Program-made: the position numbers and the translations under genes
Shown: piece after piece, positions 1-9,319 of the stretch
Layout: each line of letters starts with the position of its first letter
Numbering within the stretch: the first letter of the stretch is position 1
Source: CAVORD01 sp963698535
GTDB lineage: Bacteria > Bacteroidota > Bacteroidia > Bacteroidales > VadinHA17
Direction: 5' to 3'
Assembly: GCA_963698535.1 (NCBI GenBank)
Contig: CAVORD010000001.1
Location: 1,984,001-2,048,000, forward strand
DNA length: 64,000 nucleotides
Notes under the pieces: generated by a model
Database searches by the model: none
The model's input: only the letters and a program-made list of their open reading frames with translations
What the model was told of the DNA's origin: nothing

Positions 1-1934
1 GAAGTGATCTGTCACCCTTAACATCCCAGTTAAATCCTAATCTTGGTGAGAACAGTAATTGTGGATCTGGCCATGTGCTGACATCAATTTTTTCGCCATC
101 AGCAAAAGTAAGAGCAGAGATAGCAGGGTTGTCTGTCATCTCGTCGAGATAGAACGGCAGTTCTAATCTTACACCATATGTTACCTTTAACTTTGGGTTA
201 ACTCTCCACTCATCCTGAGCATAGAGTGCTCCGAAGCCAAATGTTAGCTCAGCACCAGGAGCATCAACACCGTTGAAACCATAAGTGACACCAAAACCAA
301 TAGGATCAGCATTGGTAAGGAAGTCATTCACCGAGTTGAAGCGGTAGTATGATGTACCTTCACGAATGTATGAGTTTCTGAAGAATAGTCTGTCGAACGA
401 AACACCAGCTGTAACAGTATGCTTGTTAAGGTTCATTGTCATGTTATTGGCAATGCTGAGTGTTTTGTTTGTAACGTCGTTATTGAAACTGAACAGCTCA
501 TATCCGAATGACATGTACTGGTCGCCACCTTCCCAAATGTCAACAAACGGGAAGAGGTCAGAGTCACTTGTACGTGTGTCCTGAATAAAAGTGTAGCTGG
601 CAAGGAACTTGTTAGAGATCTTTGAGCCAAATGTGCTGTTAAGTTCACCTGTAAATGATCTTACAGTATTCTGGAAACCATAGAATGCATTTGAGAATGC
701 AAGTGACTGGCTGCTGATACGACCTGAGTTACGAGGTTGTTTGGAGGACCACTGTTAAAGTTGGTCTGCTGGTCTGAAATACCTACCACGTCGTTATAAC
801 GAACGGTAAGCTTATGATTCTGGTTAATGTTCCAGTCCAAGCGAGCCAAAAATTTGGTATTAAGATCCTGGAATGGGTCAAAATCCTTGTATTTACCCGG
901 ATCATAATTGTAGGTTGACATAAGATGATTCCTTACAGCAATCATGTCAGACTCACGTGTTCTTGAAATAAGACTTGCAGGAACGGCAACACCGTCACTA
1001 CTTGGCTGCCATGAAACACCCGGCTTATTCTCTTTCTCATACTCTGCACTTACAAAGAAGAAGAGTTTATCCTTGATGATTGGTCCGCCAAATCTTACGC
1101 CAAAGTTTTGTGAGTTTCTCTCTCTTGCACCTGATACGGTATCACCTGCAACTGTTTGTCCGGTAATGGTTTTAGGTCTGATGTATGTGTATGCTGATCC
1201 TTTGAAAGGTGTTATCACCACTCTTGGTAACAGCGTTGATACTGGCACCGGTAAACTGTGAAACGAACATCATAAGGAGCCATGTTTACTGTAATCTCTT
1301 CGATAGCATCGAGAGAGATAGGCTGTGCATTACCACCCGGTAGTGGGTTGCTGCTCAATCCGAAGTTATTATTGAATGCTGCACCGTCAACAGTAATTGT
1401 GTTGAAACGGCCATCTCTACCTCCAAATGAATTTCCCTGCGCCTGAGGCGTGTATTTGGTGAAGTCCATAATACTACGACTAATGGTTGGAAGAGTTGCA
1501 ATCTCACGTCTGCTGATGTTAGTCTGAGTACCTGCGCGGTCTGAATTCAGAATTGAGTTGACAAGTCCAGCAGATACACTTACCTCACCAACTGCTGTTG
1601 TTGTTTCAGCCAGCGTCACATCCTGTACATAAACTTCTCCTAGTTTAAGGAAGATGTCAGTGTAGCGGAAGGCGTATAGCCTACAAAAGAGACATTGATC
1701 CGGTATGGACCACCAATACGCATATTGATGATTCGATAGTTACCGGCATTGTCTGTAATTGTTGCATACTGGATCCTGAAGGAACATGTACTGCAACAAC
1801 AGTCGCCCCTGGCATTGGCTGTCCGCCATTATCCAGAATACGACCATTCATGCCCGATGTTGTAAAACCCTGACCATACAAGAACTGAAATCAGGAGTGA
1901 AAAAATCGCCAGATTGGCTTTTTAAAATTTTCAT
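1..1934 (-). pseudogene. Oar-like TonB-dependent receptor, frameshifted, C-terminus outside window
   Basis: Outer-membrane receptor expected to import a ligand with TonB energy. Translating the minus strand in all frames recovers, in order, a signal peptide starting at 1934, a carboxypeptidase-regulatory-like domain (RILDNGGQPMPGATVV), a plug with AFNNNFGLS, DAIEEITVNMAPYDVR and INAVTKSG, and long barrel strands that run off the left edge (GFGALYAQDEWRVNPK). The reading frame changes at least six times, near 1900, 1760, 1660, 1255, 1210 and 715, yet each resumed frame is fully receptor-like. That pattern suggests indel errors more than long decay, although several breaks in one gene leave true inactivation possible. 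It resembles the receptor at 4401-7677. The ligand cannot be told from the sequence. Confidence 0.8.
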
Positions 1935-2009
1935 AGTTTAAGGTTTAGTTAATAGTTGGTTAATGAGATTCTAATTGTTTGATTATTATGACATAATCCC
2001 CATGTGATA

Positions 2010-2399
2010 CTATTTCATTAGGGACTGGTAAATTACATTGATTTTACAGATTATAGGATGTGACCAGGAGCTAGTTTTAAACAAATTATCAGTACCAAGG
2101 GAAAGGAAGATGTCGGTGTAGGTAGCTTCCTGATAACCGACAAATGATACTGTCACAGTATAAGGACCACCTACCCTTAACGCCGGAATAAAAAAACGTC
2201 CGTCCATTGATGTAGCTGTTCCGTACTGCGAGCCGGAAGGATTGTGAAGGGCAACAACTGTAGCGCCAGGTAATGGATCGCCATTATTGTCAACAACCCT
2301 TCCACTAAGAACAGAAGTGGTAACACCCTGTCCAAATGCAAGAACTGAAATCAGGAGTGCAGCAATTGCAAGACCTGACCTTTTCAAAAGTTGCTTCAT
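2010..2399 (-). pseudogene. Orphan N-terminal fragment of an Oar-like TonB-dependent receptor
   Basis: A 129-residue open frame with a clean Sec signal peptide (MKQLLKRSGLAIAALLIS, cleavage near AFGQG) followed by one carboxypeptidase-regulatory-like beta domain (GRVVDNNGDPLPGATVV, VGGPYTVTVSFVGYQ). It matches the first ~105 residues of the neighbouring receptors, then loses homology after IFLSLGTDN. The last ~22 codons read through sequence that resembles the leader found upstream of intact receptor starts, so the fragment ends at a duplication junction with no plug or barrel. The protein could be exported but cannot act as a receptor. I treat it as a remnant of tandem duplication; an expressed small periplasmic protein is the alternative. 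Confidence 0.75.
2073..2089 (-). promoter_or_regulatory. Shared receptor leader element, copy A
   Basis: On the minus strand this reads ATAATTTGTTTAAAACT, 139 bases before the ATG of the receptor at 1934. Near-identical 17-base copies lie at 2551-2567 and 7974-7990, each about 140-165 bases before a receptor N-terminus. Its TAATTTG core is close to the Bacteroidota -7 box, so it may be a promoter with a long leader. The function is inferred. Confidence 0.45.
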
Positions 2400-2550
2400 A
2401 GGTTAATTTTTAAAATTTAGTGATTTTAAGTATAAAGTTAATTGTCTGATTTTGTGCTCATTACAACAAATGCAATCTCCCGCCTGACAAGAAATCAGGG
2501 GATGTAAAAATTACAAATCTTTATATAATAGCAATGGGGGGACCAGAGGA

Positions 2551-2567
2551 AGTTTTGAACAAATTAT
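2551..2567 (-). promoter_or_regulatory. Shared receptor leader element, copy B
   Basis: The minus strand reads ATAATTTGTTCAAAACT, one mismatch from copy A, 152 bases before the start of the receptor fragment at 2399. The similarity continues for some 20 bases downstream (a CTCTGGTCC-like stretch), so the two leaders share an origin by duplication. Confidence 0.45.
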
Positions 2568-2797
2568 GAGACAGAGAAGAAACAATTAAGGCAAAATTAT
2601 TATCATTTGAGGGCAGCTTCCAATTGGCGCCACTATAAGGCTGATAATGTATGAATTAGTGTTTTATATGATTTTATGAGGGTTGAGTGCTTCATAACTG
2701 CTGGTTTGCATATTGAATAACAGACAAGCCGGGCAGAAAGCCCCGCCAACCTGATGTCCTACCATTTATCAGTCCCGGCAAGCTGATAAAAAAGAAA

Positions 2798-2818
2798 GCT
2801 GCCTCACTTTGAGGCAGC
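2798..2818 (-). terminator. Rho-independent terminator after the BACON lipoprotein gene
   Basis: A perfect 9-bp stem, GCTGCCTCA with TGAGGCAGC, has a 3-base loop. On the minus strand it is followed by TTTCTTTTTT. It lies about 70 bases past the stop codon at 2887. The plus-strand side also ends in CCCCTTTT, so it might act weakly in both directions. Confidence 0.85.
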
Positions 2819-2886
2819 CCCTTTTATTATCTGTCACACAGCTTATGCTGCGCGTCACATATTTATGGTATACAGTTTCGTATTAC

Positions 2887-4384
2887 TTACTTCGAACTTA
2901 CGTGGCTGAAATAAATACTATTTGAAAGCTGGGGTGATCCATTAAAAGAACCCTTCGGTGCAATTACCGTCAGTTGGTCTCCCACTTTAAGGCCTTTGTC
3001 AGCTATCAGGTATTTTCTATCATCGCCTGTTGCACCATAACCCGGATAACAGCCATACACGTAGATTGAATCTACGCCGTCTTTCAAATAAAGATTACCA
3101 TATGTAGTACTGGTAATCGATGTAATTTCACCGGTTACCATAAAGTATGTACTGGGATCGTCAGGTTTAGTCAGCACCTCTGCAATGGTAGCAGCAGTTA
3201 CAGGAATAGAGCTTTCCAGAACGGCACCACTTACCTGTGGAGTTCCATTATATGCAGCACGTTTTCCGACAATTGTAATAATGTCACCTACTTTCAGACC
3301 GTATGTGGCAAAATCAACAATTTTATAAACATATACTTCACCTGAGAAATCTCTCATGTATAAATTGCCAGATGTAGCATCGGAAATACTGGTAATAACA
3401 CCTGTCAGGCGATATTGTGTAGTTCCAACTTCAGCTGCAAGGAATTCTGCAATAGATGCATCTATAATCGCTCCTGTTTGGCTAAGTGTTGTTTCTGAAG
3501 TATAGTCTTTAGACCCGTCAGTAGTACGGAATGTGATTGTGGTTCCACGGTCTCCGCCGGTATTAGCTTCGGCTTTGAATTTCACCACAACAGACGTTCC
3601 TGCCGATTGGATGGAGGAAATTGACAACCAGGATTCGGCATCCTCAGGAATATCTACCGATACGCCTTGTCCTTTACAGGTAAGGTATGCAATAAATTCA
3701 CCACCTTCGATAGGAAGCACTTCGTTTTCAACAGAATCAACTTTCACAAGTGATTTGTTGATTTTGATAACTGTTACATTTACCAATTCCACCACTGTTC
3801 CGTAGGTGGTTTTTGGTCCCTGAACAGTTACTTCATCACCCACTTCAAGTCCTAAACTTAAAAAGTTTTTCGTATCTCCCTTCGCATCAAGAGTACCATA
3901 AATATAAATAGAACCTGTTGCATCCTCCAGATACCAGTTGCCGTACAGTGTGTTGGTTATTGCCGTACAAACGCCGGTTACCAGGTAGGTCTTGCTGTCT
4001 GGTCCGGCAATTACCTCTGCACAGGTGGCAGGTGCAATTGTTGCCAGACCCTGGATGACGTTTATTCTCTGAGTTACGCCTCCACATTGAATTTTAACTT
4101 CTCCTTTGCGACCATCCAATGCAGATTCGGCTGAAAAGGTAAGCGTTGATTCACCGGCACTGCCAGAGGTTGAAGAGATAGTCAGCCATTGTATACTGTT
4201 CTCTAATGTCCAGTTATCATTAGCTGTTACGGTAATGGATGTAGAACCACCCTCTACCGGGATAGACACGTAAGACGACGATACCTGAATTTCATCAAGC
4301 AACGTCGTAGTTGAATTCATCGTCACAGCTTACCATCATGGCAACTGCCGCGATGAATAATGGGAAAAAATATTTTAATTTCAT
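2887..4384 (-). CDS. BACON/OB-fold repeat surface lipoprotein (one frameshift near its N-terminus)
   Basis: The start is placed at 4384, where MKLKYFFPLFIAAVAMMVSC gives a lipoprotein signal with Cys20. The frame then shifts near 4305-4325 and continues for ~475 residues. Visible modules are BACON-like domain 1 (EIQVSSSYVSIPVEGGST..WLTISSTSGSAG), an OB-like repeat (TYLVTGVCTAITNTLYGNWYL), BACON-like domain 2 (VLPIEGGEF..WLSISS), then two more OB-like repeats (QYRLTGVITSISDATSGNLYM and YFMVTGEITSITSTTYGNLYL). Each OB repeat ends in a GLKVGD..T(I/V) segment. It lies 16 bases after the stop of the Oar-like receptor, so the two probably form a receptor-lipoprotein unit. BACON domains commonly bind glycans or mucin. 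The OB repeats could bind nucleic acid or sugar, and the ligand is unknown. Confidence 0.75.
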
Positions 4385-4400
4385 TTATCTGTACTTTTTA

Positions 4401-7400
4401 TTAGTTGAAAATATATTTGACACCAATTAAAGCATACCAGCACTGACCCAATGAGTAGCTTGGGGTGAATGTTTTGGTATCACCATGGATAGAAGCGGGT
4501 GTAGAGAATGTAGCCACACCGTCAGCATCCACACCTTCATATTTGAGGATACGGGCTTCCGAACCGATTGCCGGATTCAGATATTTGCCGACACCCCATT
4601 CAGAATTGAAGAAGTTCATACACGTTTTTGACATCAAAGCTAAGTTGCAGCTTATGTTTGTCTTTGCCTGCATTTAACACAAAATCGTGTTTATAGCTTA
4701 AGTCGATGCGATGTACCCAGGGAGAGTAAACGCTATAGGCTTCTGCATACTTGCCTTGTTGATTTTTCAAATAATCACTGGCATGCACATAGTCCATAAA
4801 GCGGGTTTTGTCGTCTGCTGAAACAAAGCGGAACTCGTTGTTTGCCACTTCATCGTCAGTTGGAACATAGATTGCATCATAGTTGTAACCGTCACTATTG
4901 ATATCGTTAACCGTCATATATGAGTATTTAGCTCCACCGCGCCATCCTTCATAGATAATGCTATAGCGGTTACCGCTGTTGTCGTGGGCAGTAAGCAATG
5001 CCACAAGACGACTGGGTTCGGTGTATTGAGAATTGTGCAATCTGATGTTGTTAGGACCTTCTACTGTTGGAACGTATGTGAATGCAGATTCTGCATTAGA
5101 TCCCGGCATCCCTGTTACATCCTTGGAAACTATGTGTGTATAGGCAGCCATCAAACTGAGCCATTTTGCTGGCTGAGCATCGAAAGTAATGTTGCCTGAC
5201 CAGCCATAACCCAGACTTGTGTTTTCCAGCACAAAGGCCTTTGTGGCTGTACGATAACCGGCAGGATAAATCGGACGATTGTCAACACCGTTGAAACGGG
5301 CGAAACCACCAATATTTGGAATACTCCAGTCAGAAATAGAAACACCGTTGATTGTTTTGTTATAAATTCCTTCTACCGTTACAGATAATGGGAAAGGTGT
5401 TTTGAATGCATAATCAACAGCAATTGATGTTTTCCATACTTGCGGCATTTTGAAATTTGGATCTACAGCCGCAATAGCAGAAGGAACTGTTCCATCTTCG
5501 GGAGAAATAGTTGAAGGATATCCCAATGTTATTAACTTATCATAAAGTGCAGCAATGTTAGCATTTCCGTTAGCATCAGTTACAAGACCGCCGGCAAATT
5601 CATCCATTGTGAAACCTCTTCTTGCTGCGTTCGCTGCGTTAATCTGTGCCTGATACTGTACCATTCCACCGTTGGTAGGCATATTGGTGAAGAATACAAG
5701 AGGTAAATTACCCGAGAAAAGACCGGTACCTCCACGAACTTTCAGGCTCTTATCACCAAATGTATCCCATGCAAAACCTATGCGGGGAGAGAATATGATA
5801 TTGCCTTTAGGCCATTCTCCTGTATTGATATTACGACCGGAATAATCAATGTCATAGATAGCCTGGTTTGTTATCAGGTCATTATTATCGAAGAAAAGCC
5901 CATCTATACGAAGTCCATACGAAAGTTTGAAATTATCAGCTAACGCTCCAATCATCTTGTCCGTAAACTCCAATTTTGTTGGTTCTTATGCGAGCTGCAG
6001 GATTGCTCTCTCCACCATAGCCATAAGTTAAGTTCACAATTTCAGGTGTTGCTTCGTTTAAGAAGTCGGCAAGACTTGTGTAGCGATAGTATCCTGTACC
6101 GTTACGCATATAAGCATTATCTGCCATTTTATGTTCGTAGGCAACTCCAACTACAGTTTTATGATTGCCTAAATAGTAAGTGAGTTCGTCTTTGATATTC
6201 AAGACGTTGTTGTGAACAGCATTGTTCCAGGTGAAAAGTTCATACCCCAAAGAGAGGTAGGCCTGGTCGTCTTTCAAAATATCAATAAATGGGAATTCAT
6301 CGGAAGTAGATCCGCGCAAATCGTCAAGTTTTGAGAATGTTGCCAGAAACTGGTTAAATAAGTTATCGGACAATCGGCTGTTCAGGTCAAAAGAGAATGA
6401 ATGAACAAGATTGTTCATTGAATACATCGAATTTGCATACGACATTGAGGCCGGTGACATTCTTGCCTCAGACATACGGGTACCTCCGTCCATAGATGAA
6501 GCATTTGGCGAGTTATAGTAAAGGTTCTTTGTGTAGTTATAACGTAAGGCCAGACGATGTTTGTCTGTGATATTCCAATCCAGACGAGCAAGAAGTTTGT
6601 AGTTATTTTCATCTGCAGGGAAATCTGTGAAAGATCCCGTTTCATATCCATACTTACTTTTAACAAAATCTGAAACTGTCTGAAGATCGCTTACTGTTGT
6701 GCGGGAAATATAATTATCGGCATCGGCGACCCCGTCAGTTGAAGCTCTCCAACGATTGACAATGGTTGGTGTTTTAGCCATTTCCCCGTTTACAAAGAGG
6801 AACAATTTGTTTTTGATAATTGGTCCACCCAAAGTAAAACCAGAAGATGTATTGCGGTCTACATCACGCGCACCTGCGATTTGCGTACCATAAACAGCAT
6901 CACCGCGCATGTTTTCATTTCTGTGATAAGTATAGGCGCTGGCTTTGAAGGTATTTGTACCGGATTTTGTAATAGCGTTTACACCACCACCAATAAAGTT
7001 AGTCTGACGAACATCATATGGGGCTATTACAACCTGTAATTCCTGGATAGCTTCAATAGAAATAGGGCTGCCTCCACCGGGAAGAGCAGAACTCAAACCG
7101 AAGTTATTGTTGAAATTCGCTCCATCCACTGTAAAGTTAGCCGTACGACCATCTGAGCCGACAAAGGTCATCCCATTGCCTCCATAGGGCGAAAGGCGGG
7201 TAACGTCTGTAATGCTGCGACTCACTGTACGGCAAATCATTTATCTGGTTATTAGTGATATTCGTCACTGCACCGGTTTGCGTGGTATTGAATTTTGATG
7301 TCCCGTAACCAATCACAATAACCTCTGTCATCTCAGTCGTGGTTGGTACCATGGTAGAGTTCAGGGTTGTGTTTTCTCCGAGCGACAGGGTAATCTCAGT

Positions 7401-7677
7401 ATAACTCTGGGTTTGATAGCCCGACGAAAGTTACATTAACAGTATATGGTCCTCCGGGACGCATACCCTGGATTGAATAGAGACCCTGGCTGTTTGTCGC
7501 AGCACCATACTGGGTTCCGGAAGGGATGTGGGTTACAACAATCGTGGCACCCGGCATCGGCTGGCCATCAGTCTCAGTAATCTTGCCACTGAGAGTTGAT
7601 GTTGTTACTTGTGCCATCAAGGTGGCTGTTCCAATGAACAGTAACAATGGCATGAAGATTAATATTAGTTTTCGCAT
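4401..7677 (-). CDS. Oar-like TonB-dependent receptor (frameshifted)
   Basis: Full-length receptor of roughly 1,080 residues. The signal peptide starts MRKLILIFMPLLLFIGTATLMA. It is followed by a carboxypeptidase-regulatory-like domain (GKITETDGQPMPGATIVV), a plug (VIGYGTSKFNTTQTGAV, SRSITDVTRLSPYGG, FNNNFGLSSALPGG, INAITKSGTNTF) and a beta barrel ending in the aromatic terminus GVKYIFN. The frame changes near 7390-7430, 7230, 5960 and 4640. In each case the next frame continues the same protein, so the gene is probably intact in the organism. It most resembles Oar/OmpA-related receptors, not SusC, and its partner lipoprotein follows directly. No TonB box or substrate could be assigned. Confidence 0.85.
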
Positions 7678-7746
7678 AATTAGGAAAAATTTAAAGGTTT
7701 ATTGTTGTTGTTAGTTGTATATTATTTATAATTAGTTAGTCGCCAA

Positions 7747-7824
7747 TTACAAGGCTTGGCCCGTTACAAAAACAGAAATCAGGAGCATAGCCAGAGCCAG
7801 TCCTGATTTTTTCAAAATTTTTTG
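7747..7824 (-). pseudogene. Signal-peptide remnant of a TonB-dependent receptor
   Basis: On the minus strand this reads QKILKKSGLALAMLLISVF, then VTGQAL and TAA. It matches the signal peptides at 2399 and 1934 in position and spacing (KRSGLAIAALLISVLAFGQG). There is no ATG where the paralogues have one, and the frame stops right after the cleavage site. It sits in the leader of the receptor at 7677 and downstream of a third copy of the shared leader element. I read it as a relic of a deleted or replaced receptor copy, not a functional gene. Confidence 0.65.
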
Positions 7825-7911
7825 CCTGGTATGTCCTTTAAGATTAGAAATGATAAATAGGTTTTAGTTATTAAATAGGACTTCTGTCTTAAATTTAAAT
7901 AAGAGATTTTT

Positions 7912-7925
7912 CCCTTATTTAAGGG
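7912..7925. repeat. Short palindrome in the receptor leader
   Basis: CCCTTA and TAAGGG pair around a 2-base loop. A second AT-rich palindrome with TTAAATTTAA at its core lies just before, near 7888-7903. No T-run follows on the minus strand, so a terminator for kdtA is unlikely. Both lie between leader element C and the receptor remnant and could be an operator. Confidence 0.35.
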
Positions 7926-7973
7926 TGAATAAAATACGACAATCTGAATAAAGAGGGGGTATAAAAAGCGAAG

Positions 7974-7990
7974 AGTTTTAAACAAATTTT
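7974..7990 (-). promoter_or_regulatory. Shared receptor leader element, copy C
   Basis: The minus strand reads AAAATTTGTTTAAAACT, 150 bases before the signal-peptide remnant at 7824 and directly past the kdtA stop. It is the third copy of the motif at 2073 and 2551. The receptor at 7677 has no copy of its own and may depend on this one. Confidence 0.45.
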
Positions 7991-7994
7991 ACAC

Positions 7995-9242
7995 TTATTG
8001 CTTTATGCAGTCTAAGTGTGCCTTTAACTTACTGACCACTATGCCCGTAGCACCGGCTCCGTTACGCACAAAAGTTGCAGCAGCCTTGCCGGCATTTGAT
8101 GTGAATGATTCATCTGAAACAAAACGGTCGGTAAGGCTTGAAAAATCACCGTACGAAGCGAAAGAGAAACCACCGCCACAGGCAATGAGAGCCGTTGCTT
8201 CGGAAAACTTAGTGTGATTAGGACCGAATAAGACAGGCCTGCCCCATACTGCGGCCTCAAGAACATTATGGATACCCTTGCCAAATCCGCCACCGATTAT
8301 TGCCACATCGCAATATCTGTAAGCCGAACTAAGCAACCCGATGGAATCGATAATAATTACCCTGGTATCTTTACTGATATTTGAAGATTGCGACAGCCGG
8401 CAATTAGGAACCTTAAGCTTTCTCTCAAGAGAAGCAAGATGAACTTCGTTGATCTCATGAGGAGCAAAGATCCATCTTCCTGCCCGGGGATTCTCATTTA
8501 TATACCTGGCTATGATCTGTTCGTCCTGAGGCCAGCTGCTACCCACAATAAAAAGCTTCTCTCCCTTCTTAAAGCGCTCTATTTCTTCTACCACCCTGGC
8601 CTGACCCGCGATCTCAGCAACCCTGTCAAACCGGGTATCTCCCGCAACATTTACATTATATATACCGTGTCTCTTCAGAAGCATCAGGGATGATTCGTTC
8701 TGGACAAATATCCTGGTGTAGAGTTTCAGTCTCCTGAGAAATATTTTACCATACCACCTGAAGAAGTGCTGCTCGGGTCTGAATATTGCAGAGATCAGAA
8801 ATATTCCGATTTTCCTTTTGTCGATCTCTTCAATGAAATTAAGCCAGAATTCATACTTCACAAAAACAGCAATATGAGGGTTAATAAGGTTGAGGAATAG
8901 CCGTACGTTGGAAGGGGTGTCGGATGGAAGGTAAAGAACCTCATCGGCAAGATCATAATTCTTCCTTAGTTCATAACCCGAGGGAGAAAAGAAAGAAAGA
9001 GTTATCCATATGTCCGGAATTGTTCTCCTTAGCTCTTCTATTACCGGTCGCCCCTGCTCAAATTCTCCCAGCGAAGAGCAATGTATCCACACTCTTAACC
9101 TCTCTTCCCGTTTGCCAGTAACGATCTTTTTCTCCCACCCCTTTCTCCCGGAAACCCATAGTCTCGCTTTATCATCGAATAAAGATGCAACATGTATTGC
9201 TGCAACATATAATCTGATACCTAATGTATATAGGAGCCTCAT
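7995..9242 (-). CDS. kdtA: 3-deoxy-D-manno-octulosonic acid transferase
   Basis: Transfers Kdo from CMP-Kdo to the lipid A precursor at the inner membrane, in LPS core synthesis. The ~415-residue length fits the family. The N-terminal Rossmann half carries WIHCSSLGEFEQGRP, the motif with the family's catalytic Glu. The C-terminal GT-B half has the GGGFGKGIHNVLEAAVWG nucleotide-sugar site and FGPNHTKFSEA. I chose the ATG at 9242 (MRLLYTLGIRLY) over the upstream ATG at 9311 because it gives the usual membrane-anchor N-terminus and sits 18 bases after a -7 box. It is transcribed away from the two-component genes. It is also called waaA. Confidence 0.93.
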   Translation of the reverse strand: MRLLYTLGIRLYVAAIHVASLFDDKARLWVSGRKGWEKKIVTGKREERLRVWIHCSSLGEFEQGRPVIEELRRTIPDIWITLSFFSPSGYELRKNYDLADEVLYLPSDTPSNVRLFLNLINPHIAVFVKYEFWLNFIEEIDKRKIGIFLISAIFRPEQHFFRWYGKIFLRRLKLYTRIFVQNESSLMLLKRHGIYNVNVAGDTRFDRVAEIAGQARVVEEIERFKKGEKLFIVGSSWPQDEQIIARYINENPRAGRWIFAPHEINEVHLASLERKLKVPNCRLSQSSNISKDTRVIIIDSIGLLSSAYRYCDVAIIGGGFGKGIHNVLEAAVWGRPVLFGPNHTKFSEATALIACGGGFSFASYGDFSSLTDRFVSDESFTSNAGKAAATFVRNGAGATGIVVSKLKAHLDCIKQ

Positions 9243-9259
9243 GGCATCTGTTTGGTTGC

Positions 9260-9267
9260 CAAAAATA
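9260..9267 (-). promoter_or_regulatory. -7 box of kdtA promoter
   Basis: The minus strand reads TATTTTTG, an exact match to the Bacteroidota -7 consensus TAnnTTTG, 18 bases before the kdtA ATG. No clear -33 TTG is present at the usual spacing. Confidence 0.5.
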
Positions 9268-9293
9268 ATAAAAAGTGTTGACCATTTTATCCT

Positions 9294-9301
9294 TATATTT
9301 G
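9294..9301 (+). promoter_or_regulatory. -7 box of sensor-kinase promoter
   Basis: TATATTTG matches TAnnTTTG, 18 bases before the kinase ATG. With the kdtA box it forms a compact divergent promoter region of about 77 bases. Confidence 0.5.
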
Positions 9302-9319
9302 TAATTACCACATCGAGCC

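Larger units (their letters stand above)
2400..2886. other. Intergenic stretch without a gene
   Basis: No credible coding frame was found in these 487 bases. They hold the leader and element B of the receptor fragment (2551-2567) and the terminator of the BACON lipoprotein gene (2798-2818). The remainder is AT-rich sequence in which I see nothing. Confidence 0.6.

Noticed and set aside
439..648. Minus-strand 69-codon open frame
   Set aside because: It lies out of frame inside the receptor; the correct frame over the same bases encodes barrel strands such as NKFLASYTFIQDTRTSDSD.
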